64,000 bases of DNA, from contig DATNQM010000022.1 of NCBI GenBank assembly GCA_036704045.1, positions 609,804-673,803 of the forward strand, given 5' to 3'. Positions 46,731 to 54,116 of the stretch are shown here, one piece after another; position 1 is the first letter of the stretch; each line of letters starts with the position of its first letter. Below the pieces are notes generated by a model. The model saw only the letters and a list, made by a program, of their open reading frames with translations, made no database searches and was not told the DNA's origin. Made by a program: the position numbers and the translations under genes. The stretch is from Ancylothrix sp036704045 (GTDB taxonomy: Bacteria > Cyanobacteriota > Cyanobacteriia > Cyanobacteriales > Oscillatoriaceae).

Positions 46731-47714
46731 ATGGTTCAGTTTCATATTCAGCAAGATAGTGAGATTCCTGCATCGACGCAATTATTTAATCAGATTCGGT
46801 TTGCGATTGCATCGCGGCAGTTTCCACCAGGGCACCGGCTTCCTAGTACAAGGGCTTTGGCTATGCAAACTGGTCTGCACCGCAACACTATCAGTAAAGT
46901 GTACCGACAACTCGAAGATATTGGATTGGTGGATGCCCAGGCTGGATCGGGTATTTATGTTCGTTTGCAAGGGCAAGAAAGTAGTGCGCGTTTGAAGTCT
47001 CCGATTCTTGAACAATATCCCAATGCTTACAAAGTTGTCCAAAAAAGTTTAGATGAATTGCTGAACCAAGGATGCTCTCTTAATCAAGCTAGAGAGTTAT
47101 TTTTGGCAGAAATTGATTGGCGTTTGCGTTGTAGTGCGCGGGTATTGGTGACGGCACCTTCGCAGGATATTGGGGTGGGAGAATTAATGACGCAGGAGTT
47201 AGAACAGGCTTTGCGTATTCCGGTACAGTTGGTACCAATGGAAAAGCTAGAGTTTGCTTTAGATCAGGCCCATTCGGGTACGGTGGTAACAAGCCGGTAT
47301 TTTATTGGCCAAGCTGAAGAGATTGCTGCGCCAAAGGCAGTACGAGTAATGGCTGTGGATATTTATGATTATGCAAAAGAAATTGAGTTAGTTAAAAGTT
47401 TGCCCAAGGATACTTGTTTTGGGATTGTGAGTTTGAGTCAGGGGATTTTGCGGGCTGCGGAGGTGATTATTCATAGTTTGCGAGGTGATGATTTGTTGAT
47501 AATGACTGCTCAAAAAAGTGATGCTTATAAGTTAAATGCCATTGTTAGAAGTGCTAGAACTATTATTTGTGATCAGGTGTCTGAAGTGGCGGTAAAACTT
47601 GCAATTACGGCGGCTAGAGAGGATTTAATTCGTCCTCCCCATTTGCATTGTTGCCAAAATTATATTGGCTTAGATTCGATTAACTTATTAAAGAGAGAAT
47701 TGGGTTTAGGTTAA
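46731..47714 (+). CDS. GntR-family transcriptional regulator
   Basis: 327 residues from ATG 46731, which has AGGTG 7 bases upstream; a GTG at 46722 would add three residues. The N-terminal GntR winged helix (about 10-75) has STQLFNQIRFAIASRQFPPGHRLPSTRALAMQTGLHRNTISKVYRQLEDIGLV. The C-terminal 200 residues are not an FCD, UTRA or aminotransferase domain that I recognise; they contain hydrophobic strands such as GTVVTSRYFIG and DTCFGIVSLSQGILRAAEVIIHSL, suggesting a periplasmic-binding-like effector fold. Divergent from the dienelactone hydrolase, so autoregulation is possible. Confidence 0.85.
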   Translation: MVQFHIQQDSEIPASTQLFNQIRFAIASRQFPPGHRLPSTRALAMQTGLHRNTISKVYRQLEDIGLVDAQAGSGIYVRLQGQESSARLKSPILEQYPNAYKVVQKSLDELLNQGCSLNQARELFLAEIDWRLRCSARVLVTAPSQDIGVGELMTQELEQALRIPVQLVPMEKLEFALDQAHSGTVVTSRYFIGQAEEIAAPKAVRVMAVDIYDYAKEIELVKSLPKDTCFGIVSLSQGILRAAEVIIHSLRGDDLLIMTAQKSDAYKLNAIVRSARTIICDQVSEVAVKLAITAAREDLIRPPHLHCCQNYIGLDSINLLKRELGLG

Positions 47715-47791
47715 ATGGTAAAGTGCTGAAAAGGGAAGTTTAAAAAAAAAGCAAAAGAGGGATTTTAAAATTCCACAGTGCCAGTTTTTTG

Positions 47792-48193
47792 TTAGGAATT
47801 TTGGTTTATTTTTGAGCGAATCTGATTGACAAAATCTTGATGATCTACGATTGGTTTGGGGATATAACCGTCGGCGCCGCTTTGTTCAAGGAATGTTTCT
47901 CGATCTCCTTTGATGGCATTGGCGGTGACTAGAATAACTGGCACACTGGCAGTGTGGGGATTTTGTTTGAGCAGTTGAGTTATTTTGATGCCATCCATTG
48001 GCTTGCCTTGATAGTAACTGTTACTCAAAGAAACATCCATTAAAATGATATCGACTGTGCCTGATTCGGCGATTTGTAAAACTTCTTCTACGTCTTCGGT
48101 ATGCTTAGCAGCAAAACCGCCGCGCTTGGTAAGAACTTTTTGAAAAACTAACCAATTTACCGGATCGTCTTCCACAACTAACACAGTCTTCAT
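47792..48193 (-). CDS. Stand-alone CheY-like response regulator
   Basis: A 133-residue receiver with VVEDDPVN, phospho-acceptor Asp53 in ILMDVSLSN, Thr in LVTANA and Lys in GYIPKP. A short insert after Asp53 (NSYYQGKPMDG) is somewhat longer than in CheY. There is no output domain. No histidine kinase gene is adjacent. Similar DivK-like regulators often receive phosphate from hybrid kinases elsewhere. Confidence 0.88.
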   Translation of the reverse strand: MKTVLVVEDDPVNWLVFQKVLTKRGGFAAKHTEDVEEVLQIAESGTVDIILMDVSLSNSYYQGKPMDGIKITQLLKQNPHTASVPVILVTANAIKGDRETFLEQSGADGYIPKPIVDHQDFVNQIRSKINQNS

Positions 48194-48502
48194 TTGATAT
48201 CTCCAAAAGAAACTTAATTAAAAATGCACGAACTTGAGGTCAATACCCGGATAGCAAGGGTGTTGCTTGTGTCGGTAAAATTGATGTGGGAGTTGTGGGA
48301 GCGGTGCAGGAAAATTTTACAATGTTTAAACAATATCAGGGCTGTGATGATTTATTTACTATTGTAGGCATAGCGTCAAGATTGGGAAAAAAAGTAAGTA
48401 AAATAATAAAATTTTTTAGGGTGGAAGGCAAGATATATGTACCTGTAGGATTTAAACTTAGGCTCAACGCATACGCATTTGAGAAAGGAAAAACCGTCTG
48501 CT
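48194..48502. other. 309-bp divergent intergenic region
   Basis: Between the CheY-like gene and the cyclic-nucleotide-binding gene. An in-frame stretch of 81 codons exists here (48286-48531) but it overlaps the next gene out of frame and looks random. I see no other structure. Confidence 0.4.
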
Positions 48503-49042
48503 ATGAGAAAAGTTTTATATCTACTCAATGAATTAAGCGAACGGGATCTTGATTGGATGCTGACAAACGGCAGTCGCCAACAAGTGAAAGCAGGTACGGT
48601 TTTGATTAAGGAGGGAGAACCCACTGATGCGCTTTATATTGTTGTTGAGGGTTCTTTGACGGTTTCGATAGCGGCGCTTGGCGGCCGGGAAATTTCAACA
48701 ATTGGGGGTGGTGAAGTTTTGGGGGAAATGTCTTTTGTGGATGATCGCCCGCCGGCGGCGACGGTTAAAGCGGTTGAGGATGCTCTTGTTTTGGCTATTC
48801 CTCGGCAAGAATTAAGCGAAAAACTGCAAAAAGATGTGCTTTTTGCTTTGCGTTTTTACCGGGCAATTACTAAGTTTCTTTCGACTCGACTACGGGGGGC
48901 TGTTAATTGGTTGAGTGATGATAAAGACGTGCTGAACAGTCAGATTTCTTCGCAAGAACCTCTGGAGTATAGTGATGATATGAGTTTGGCTTCGGCGCGA
49001 TTTGAGAAGTTGGTTAAACGTTTTAATGAGAAGGATTTATAA
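48503..49042 (+). CDS. Cyclic nucleotide-binding domain protein
   Basis: 179 residues from ATG 48503 (TTG 48479 would add eight). A single cNMP-binding domain (about 8-125): LNELSERDLDWMLTNGSRQQVKAGTVLIKEGEPTDALYIVVEGSLTV, GGGEVLGEMSFVDDRPPAATVKA with the phosphate-binding-cassette-like GEMSF...RPPAATV. There is no DNA-binding helix-turn-helix after it; the tail is polar and helical. So it is likely a cAMP-sensing adaptor rather than a CRP-type regulator. Function unknown. Confidence 0.87.
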   Translation: MRKVLYLLNELSERDLDWMLTNGSRQQVKAGTVLIKEGEPTDALYIVVEGSLTVSIAALGGREISTIGGGEVLGEMSFVDDRPPAATVKAVEDALVLAIPRQELSEKLQKDVLFALRFYRAITKFLSTRLRGAVNWLSDDKDVLNSQISSQEPLEYSDDMSLASARFEKLVKRFNEKDL

Positions 49043-49162
49043 GGATGTTTTTGTTTGATGGTTGGAGGGGTTGAGGAACTCTTGATGGATGTGGGGGTCG
49101 ATAGAGGTGTGAGTAAAATAAAACAGGGGTGTTTTAATTAGCCTCTGGGGAGAAATGAAAAA

Positions 49163-49840
49163 ATGTTAAAGAGAAAACAATTGCATTCTAAAACTGCTTT
49201 ATTTTTGGCTTTGACTGTGTGTTTTGGGGTGGGGATGCCGATTTTAAGTTCGGGGCCGGTTTTTGCTCAAAATGGTGGTAATGGTCGGCAGTGGAATGCT
49301 CCTCGAAATAATACGAATAATAATCGGATTGCTGTTCCTTCGGGTACGGTTATTCCGGTTAATTATGAAAAAGATAAGGTGGTTGTGACGAAGGAGGAAA
49401 CTAGTCCTTTAACGTTGCTTGTTTCGCGGGATATTCGTTCAAATTCTGGCACAGTTTTGATTAGACAAGGTACTCAAGTTGTTGGGGAGTTACGACCGGC
49501 TAGTGGGGGTTCTCAGTTTATTGCTAAGGAGTTGGTTTTGGCAAATGGCCGGCGTTTTCCTTTGAATGCTCGTTCTAAAGTTGTGACTCGCACAGAGACT
49601 ATTCAGGAAGGGGCTAGTATGGGCAGTATTTTGCAGGGGGCTGCTATTGGGGCTGCTGCTGCGACGGCTATTTCTGCGATTACTGGCGACCGTGCTATTG
49701 CAACGGAGGAGGTTTTAGGGGGTGCCGGTTTGGGTGCTCTTGGGGGCTTACTTTTGGGTCGCAAAAAAGTTGATGTGGTTGTCATTAATCCTAATACGGA
49801 TTTGGCTTTAACTTTGCGTTCTGATTTGGCTTTGCGTTAG
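49163..49840 (+). CDS. Exported protein with Gly/Ala-rich segment, unknown function
   Basis: A 225-residue protein with a signal peptide (to about residue 35, PVFAQ). The mature protein has an Asn-rich linker, then a beta-rich part (VPSGTVIPVNYEKDKVVVTKEETSPLTLLVSRDI; TVLIRQGTQVVGELRPA) and a Gly/Ala zipper-like hydrophobic stretch (about 150-200, GSILQGAAIGAAAATAISAITG). The first part is reminiscent of TrbI/VirB10-like folds but I cannot claim that family. It probably sits in the periplasm or outer membrane. GGGGAG lies 10 bases upstream of the ATG. Confidence 0.78.
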   Translation: MLKRKQLHSKTALFLALTVCFGVGMPILSSGPVFAQNGGNGRQWNAPRNNTNNNRIAVPSGTVIPVNYEKDKVVVTKEETSPLTLLVSRDIRSNSGTVLIRQGTQVVGELRPASGGSQFIAKELVLANGRRFPLNARSKVVTRTETIQEGASMGSILQGAAIGAAAATAISAITGDRAIATEEVLGGAGLGALGGLLLGRKKVDVVVINPNTDLALTLRSDLALR

Positions 49841-49932
49841 TTTATGGGTTAGTTACCGGCTTTTTATAAGGTTGTTTTTAGTAGTTTTTAAAAACTAAAA
49901 AGCTGGTTTTTAATTATTATTTTGATGCTGAT

Positions 49933-49976
49933 TAATAGGTTGGGGAAGATAGAGAATCCAACCTATTATTTTTTTA
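49933..49976 (+). terminator. Rho-independent terminator after the exported protein gene
   Basis: TAATAGGTTGG pairs with CCAACCTATTA (11 bp) around a 14-base loop and is followed by a run of seven to eight T. It lies 93 bp after the stop codon. Confidence 0.75.
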
Positions 49977-49997
49977 GTTAATTTTTTAGTTTTGGTG

Positions 49998-50732
49998 TTA
50001 GTTTGGTTCCCAATAACTATACTCTAAGTTTTGTGCAGAGATGGCTACACAGGCTATGTAGTTGGGGTGGGGAATGAGGTGTTTTAATGTCCACTCGCTG
50101 GCTTTTTGGGTATCTCCTTTGATGCTAAGAAGTTTGGCCGGTTCGCCTGGGGTAAAGTTGACTTCTACTTCTTTGAGGGGTTGAGATAGTCCTTGACCGG
50201 TGGCTTTGAGGTAGGCTTCTTTGCGTGTCCAGGCGTTAAAAAAGGCTTCGGGTTTCTGATCTGATGAAATGGTATTAAAGAGGGCTGATTCTTTGTTTGA
50301 GAAATAGTTTTTAACGATATTTTCTGCTTCGGTTATGGGACGTAAAAATTCAAGGTCTATGCCAATTTCTCGGTTTAGGGTGATGGCATAGAGGGTGATT
50401 TCGTGAGAGTGAGAAAGGTTAAAGTAAATGGGTGTTTCTGTTAGTAATGTTGGTTTGCCTTGTTTGCTGTAGGTAAATTTTAGGTTTTGGGGTGGAAAAT
50501 TTAGATATTGGCTTAAAATTGTTCGTAGAGTTCCACGACTGAGGATAAACTTATGCCGGTCTTTTTCAAAGTAAAATCGATTGGCTTTGTTGTTTTCTTC
50601 GGGTGATAATATTTGACTTAGTTGTTGAGTTTTTTCTGTGGGTTGATTGAGAAACATACGCCATATATGGATTTGATTTGGGGCTAAGCTGAGGTTTTGG
50701 GTTGGTTGTTTCCAGATAATATGTTTAGTCAC
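49998..50732 (-). CDS. Sfp/HetI-type 4'-phosphopantetheinyl transferase
   Basis: A 244-residue enzyme that converts apo carrier proteins to holo form using CoA. The catalytic metal-binding motifs are IGIDLEFLRPI (Asp and Glu) and FFNAWTRKEAYLKATGQGL (W-x-x-KEA). The N-terminal half has LILS-like FILSRGTLRTILSQYL and FNLSHS. The size suits the Sfp type rather than AcpS. In cyanobacteria the single Sfp-like enzyme (HetI in Nostoc) serves both fatty acid and secondary-metabolite synthases. Divergent from copR. Confidence 0.92.
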   Translation of the reverse strand: MTKHIIWKQPTQNLSLAPNQIHIWRMFLNQPTEKTQQLSQILSPEENNKANRFYFEKDRHKFILSRGTLRTILSQYLNFPPQNLKFTYSKQGKPTLLTETPIYFNLSHSHEITLYAITLNREIGIDLEFLRPITEAENIVKNYFSNKESALFNTISSDQKPEAFFNAWTRKEAYLKATGQGLSQPLKEVEVNFTPGEPAKLLSIKGDTQKASEWTLKHLIPHPNYIACVAISAQNLEYSYWEPN

Positions 50733-51063
50733 TATGTTTTTAGGGGTTAGGGTTTGGTGGGTTGTGAAACTTAGCTGCTTTTAAATAAGTTATTTCAGGT
50801 TTTTAGATTTTAGCTAAAAAAGGGAGATAAGGAAAGTTTTTAGATGTAATATTTATATATTTTATATGCTTAGTTTTAATTTATTGTAGAGTTTTATTTG
50901 TTTTACTTTAGGGCTAAATTAAGATAAGTTGGTTTTTAAAAGTTGTTATTAATGTGAAATATTTTGTATGGTTTTTCAAAAAGTTGAAAATTTCATGTTG
51001 TTTTCATAAGTTTGTGTAAGATTAGTTTTATTAAGTTTAAATATTTGAGGTTGTAAAGTTTGT
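50733..51063. promoter_or_regulatory. 331-bp divergent region between the PPTase gene and copR
   Basis: AT-rich and without any credible gene. The copR-proximal end contains the TTTCAT direct repeat (50991-51007) and a -10-like hexamer (51017-51022). Confidence 0.55.
50991..51022 (+). promoter_or_regulatory. CopR-type operator and promoter of copRS
   Basis: TTTCATGTTGTTTTCAT (50991-51007) is a direct repeat with 11-bp period, the usual layout for OmpR/PhoB-family binding. A -10-like TAAGAT follows at 51017-51022 with the extended TGTG in front. The repeat takes the place of a -35 element. The same TTFCAT-type repeat, TTTCAT-N5-TTTCAT, recurs at 53128-53144. Confidence 0.65.
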
Positions 51064-51756
51064 ATGAGAGTCTTGTTGGTAGAAGATGAAGTGGATATGG
51101 GTAAGGCTATTAAACAAGCTTTACATCAGGAAAAATATGTGGTGGATTTGGTTTTTAATGGTCTTGAAGCTTGGGAATATTTGGATAGTAAATGGGCGCA
51201 ATATACTTTAGCTATTTTTGATTGGTCTTTGCCTGGAATGTCTGGGTTAGAATTATGTAAAAAAATACGGAAATCAGGAAATTGTTTGCCGGTTTTAATG
51301 CTGACTGCTAAGGATAGAATGGAGGATAAAGTTATGGGTTTAGATGCGGGGGCTGATGATTATTTAGTTAAGCCTTTTGGTATGGAAGAATTGCTGGCGA
51401 GGCTGCGAGCTTTGCAGCGACGGTTTCCTAATATTGAAAATCAGCAAATTGTGGTAGGAAATGTTATTTTAGACTATGCTACACGAAGCGTTTATTACAT
51501 TGATTTGAATAATTATAAACATCAAATATTTCTTAGTAAAAAGCCTTTTTTGATTTTAGAGTATTTAATGAAACATCCTAACCAAATTCTTACAACCGAG
51601 CAAATTCGCTATCAGCTTTGGGAAGTTAATTCTGATGTTGTTAGTAATGTTGTGGCAGCGCAAATTCGCTTATTAAGAAGAGAATTAGCGGCTGTCGGTT
51701 GTCCTAATTTGATTGAGACTATTTATGGTACTGGTTATCGTTTAAATCTTAGTTAA
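51064..51756 (+). CDS. copR: OmpR-family response regulator of the copper two-component system
   Basis: A 230-residue regulator. The receiver has VEDEVDMG, Asp53 in AIFDWSLPGMSGLELC, Thr in LTAKDR and Lys in YLVKPFGMEELLARL. The OmpR winged-helix output (about 130-228) has KKPFLILEYLMKHPNQILTTEQI and NVVAAQIRLLRREL, ending IYGTGYRLNLS. It belongs to the RppA/NrsR/CopR group. The downstream sensor, DUF305 gene and RND pump point to copper (CopRS). Another heavy metal, as for NrsRS nickel sensing, is not excluded. Confidence 0.85.
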   Translation: MRVLLVEDEVDMGKAIKQALHQEKYVVDLVFNGLEAWEYLDSKWAQYTLAIFDWSLPGMSGLELCKKIRKSGNCLPVLMLTAKDRMEDKVMGLDAGADDYLVKPFGMEELLARLRALQRRFPNIENQQIVVGNVILDYATRSVYYIDLNNYKHQIFLSKKPFLILEYLMKHPNQILTTEQIRYQLWEVNSDVVSNVVAAQIRLLRRELAAVGCPNLIETIYGTGYRLNLS

Positions 51757-51822
51757 TTAATGACAAATTAAGTAAGAATTTGAGCAATATTTATTGATTT
51801 AATTCAATGGAGTTATTGAGTT

Positions 51823-53121
51823 ATGAATGACAATAAATTGTTTTCAAAAACTCGGTTTAGGTTAGCATTTTGGTATGTTTTTATTATGGGTTTAATTTTA
51901 AGTTTTTGCGGTTTTGGAGTTTACGAAACTATAGTTTATATTCATTGGCAAAGTATTCAAAAGGAATTATTATCTGTAGCAGGTACAATTCACGATAACT
52001 TAGAAAACGACCTAAAACAATCGCAAAACTTTCAATTAAATGCGAAAGAACTTTTACCACAGCCTAAACAAGAAGGTCATTATTTAGGAGTAATTTCTCA
52101 AGGTAAATATTATATACGGTTGTTAAATCCGGCGGGTAAAATTGTAAGTTGGGCCGGTTTAAAGCCCCAAAATTTACCTTATACACCTCCAGAAACTGCA
52201 CAAAAAATACTTAAAGATGCTCAAGGAAATCGCTTTTATCAAATTTCTATACATCTGCATACACCGGCCAATACTACTTGGGGCTATATGCAAATGGGGC
52301 GCAGTCTGGAAGATTTAGATAAAGAAATTAAAATTATTCAATTTGTTTTAATTTTAGGGTTTCCAATTGCTATTATTTTAGTAGGATTTTCAAGTTGGTG
52401 GTTAGCAGGATTAGCTATGCAACCAATATACCAATCTTATAGACAAATAGAACAGTTTACTGCGGATGCAGCCCACGAATTACGCACACCTTTAGCAACT
52501 ACACAGGCAATTGTACAAACAGCTTTAAGAAGGCTACCTATTTCGGAAATTCAATCACAAGATATTTTACAAACCTTAGAACGTCAAAATCAAAGACTTA
52601 TTCAACTTGTGACTGATTTGTTATTACTAAGTCGTTTAGATAGGCAAGTTTTATCTAGGCAAATGCAAAGATGTTCTTTGAATGATATTATCAACGATTT
52701 AATTGAAGAATTATCTGTGATGGCTTTTAATTCGCAAATTAAGTTAACATCTTCTGAAAATTTATCTAAGCCGGTGGAAGTTTTGGGGGATGAAGATCAG
52801 CTTTATCGTTTATTTATGAATTTAATAATTAATGCTATTAAATATACTCCTGCTATGGGGGAAGTTAATGTTATATTAGAACGCAGTAGTTATCATGCAA
52901 TTGTAGCCATTAAAGATTCGGGAATTGGGATTGCACCGGAAGAACAAAAAAGAATTTTTGAAAGATTTTATCGCATTAATAGTGACAGATCAAGAGAGAC
53001 GGGCGGTTCTGGTTTAGGACTAGCAATTGCAATGGCAATTACGCGGACACATAATGGTAGTTTGACTGTGCAAAGTAACCTAGGAAAAGGTAGCACTTTT
53101 ATTGTTCAGTTACCAATTTAA
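51823..53121 (+). CDS. copS: Sensor histidine kinase of the copper two-component system
   Basis: A 432-residue membrane kinase. TM1 is about 11-38 and TM2 about 170-195, enclosing a periplasmic sensor of about 130 residues. HisKA has DAAHELRTPLATTQAIVQTAL with phospho-His; HATPase has LIINAIKYTP, DSGIGIAPEEQKRIFERFYR and GGSGLGLAIAMAI. In Synechocystis CopS senses Cu in the periplasm and is found in both plasma and thylakoid membranes. It is 66 bp downstream of copR on the same strand. Confidence 0.85.
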   Translation: MNDNKLFSKTRFRLAFWYVFIMGLILSFCGFGVYETIVYIHWQSIQKELLSVAGTIHDNLENDLKQSQNFQLNAKELLPQPKQEGHYLGVISQGKYYIRLLNPAGKIVSWAGLKPQNLPYTPPETAQKILKDAQGNRFYQISIHLHTPANTTWGYMQMGRSLEDLDKEIKIIQFVLILGFPIAIILVGFSSWWLAGLAMQPIYQSYRQIEQFTADAAHELRTPLATTQAIVQTALRRLPISEIQSQDILQTLERQNQRLIQLVTDLLLLSRLDRQVLSRQMQRCSLNDIINDLIEELSVMAFNSQIKLTSSENLSKPVEVLGDEDQLYRLFMNLIINAIKYTPAMGEVNVILERSSYHAIVAIKDSGIGIAPEEQKRIFERFYRINSDRSRETGGSGLGLAIAMAITRTHNGSLTVQSNLGKGSTFIVQLPI

Positions 53122-53127
53122 TTAAAA

Positions 53128-53160
53128 TTTCATCCTAATTTCATTTTTTTTTGAAATACT
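53128..53160 (+). promoter_or_regulatory. CopR-type operator and promoter of copM-copBAC
   Basis: TTTCATCCTAATTTCAT (53128-53144) is the same TTTCAT-N5-TTTCAT repeat as upstream of copR. A -10-like AATACT lies at 53155-53160, at nearly the same distance as in the copR promoter. It begins only 7 bp after the copS stop codon. Confidence 0.65.
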
Positions 53161-53232
53161 GAAGTTATGGGGAGTTCTAGAGCAAAAAATGATGAGCTTT
53201 ACCGATAAAAAATTTTAAACCAAACCTCTTGA

Positions 53233-53252
53233 CTCTCCCCTCTACAGGAGAG
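53233..53252 (+). repeat. Hairpin in the copM leader
   Basis: CTCTCC pairs with GGAGAG around an 8-base loop, 50 bp before the copM start. It lacks a U-run. Possible mRNA stabiliser or translation control element. Confidence 0.35.
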
Positions 53253-53302
53253 ATTAAGCTTAAAAAAAGTCTCCTATTAATCTCAAGGATGAGTGAAAAA
53301 TT

Positions 53303-54016
53303 ATGCGACACAATGCGTTAAAAACGGGCTTCTTAATGTTGAGTATTGTGGGTTTAGCTTCTTTAACCGGCTTGTCTCTAAGTGCTTGTTCTAAAGATTC
53401 TCAGACAAATTCAACAGTTTCGTCTGAACAAAAAAATACTAAAACAACTGCTGGATCTGATGCTGTGGTTGCTCAAAAAACTGAGCAAAATAATTCTCAT
53501 AATATGGGAATGATGAATTTAGGGCCGGCGGATGAGAACTATGATTTGCGCTTTATTGATGCGATGATTCCCCATCATCAAGGGGCGATAGAAATGGCAA
53601 AACAAGTACAACAAAAATCTACGCGCCCAGAGATGAAAAAACTGGCAGATGATATTATTAAAGCGCAAGAAAAAGAAATCAAACAAATGCAACAATGGCG
53701 CAAAGAATGGTATCCCCAAGCTAATAGCAAGCCTATGATGCACGATAGCCATACCGGCCATACTATGCCAATGTCTAGCGATACTCACCATCAAATGATG
53801 ATGCAGATGAATTTGGGTGAAGCTGATAATGAGTTTGATTTGCGTTTTATTAATGCGATGATTCCCCACCATGAAGGGGCAATTATCATGGGAAAAGATT
53901 CTTTGAATAAGTCGAAACGCCCAGAAATCACTAAACTTGCTGAGGAGATTATTTCTTCGCAAAAGGCAGAAATTGAGCAGATGAAAAAATGGCGAGATAG
54001 TTGGTATAAGCAATAG
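53303..54016 (+). CDS. copM: CopM-like periplasmic copper-binding lipoprotein with two DUF305 domains
   Basis: A 237-residue protein. The signal ends in a lipobox-like LSAC at about residue 30. Two DUF305 domains follow: about 72-145 (LRFIDAMIPHHQGAIEMAKQ) and about 170-237 (LRFINAMIPHHEGAIIMGKD). Each has the Met-Ile-Pro-His-His metal motif. The linkers before each domain are Met/His-rich (SHNMGMMN; MMHDSHTGHTMPM). Synechocystis CopM also has two DUF305 domains and binds copper in the periplasm. It is expressed from its own CopR-type operator here, first gene of the efflux unit. Confidence 0.88.
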   Translation: MRHNALKTGFLMLSIVGLASLTGLSLSACSKDSQTNSTVSSEQKNTKTTAGSDAVVAQKTEQNNSHNMGMMNLGPADENYDLRFIDAMIPHHQGAIEMAKQVQQKSTRPEMKKLADDIIKAQEKEIKQMQQWRKEWYPQANSKPMMHDSHTGHTMPMSSDTHHQMMMQMNLGEADNEFDLRFINAMIPHHEGAIIMGKDSLNKSKRPEITKLAEEIISSQKAEIEQMKKWRDSWYKQ

Positions 54017-54116
54017 TTTTTTGTTGTTTTATTCCTAAGCTAACCCCCGAATTCTTAGGGTTTTAAGGAGGAGGGGGTGAAAAATTTATTTTAATTTTGT
54101 AAGGATGTTTTTACCC

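Noticed and set aside
48286..48531. 81-codon frame overlapping the cyclic nucleotide-binding gene
   Set aside because: It is out of frame with a clear conserved gene and has random composition.
50733..51063. PhoB (Pho box) site upstream of copR
   Set aside because: The repeat is TTTCAT with 11-bp period, not CTTAACCT/CTGTCAT units, and it is duplicated upstream of copM, pointing to CopR.
53519..54013. Long minus-strand frame opposite copM
   Set aside because: The tandem DUF305 repeats keep the antisense frame open; no start signal or known family.
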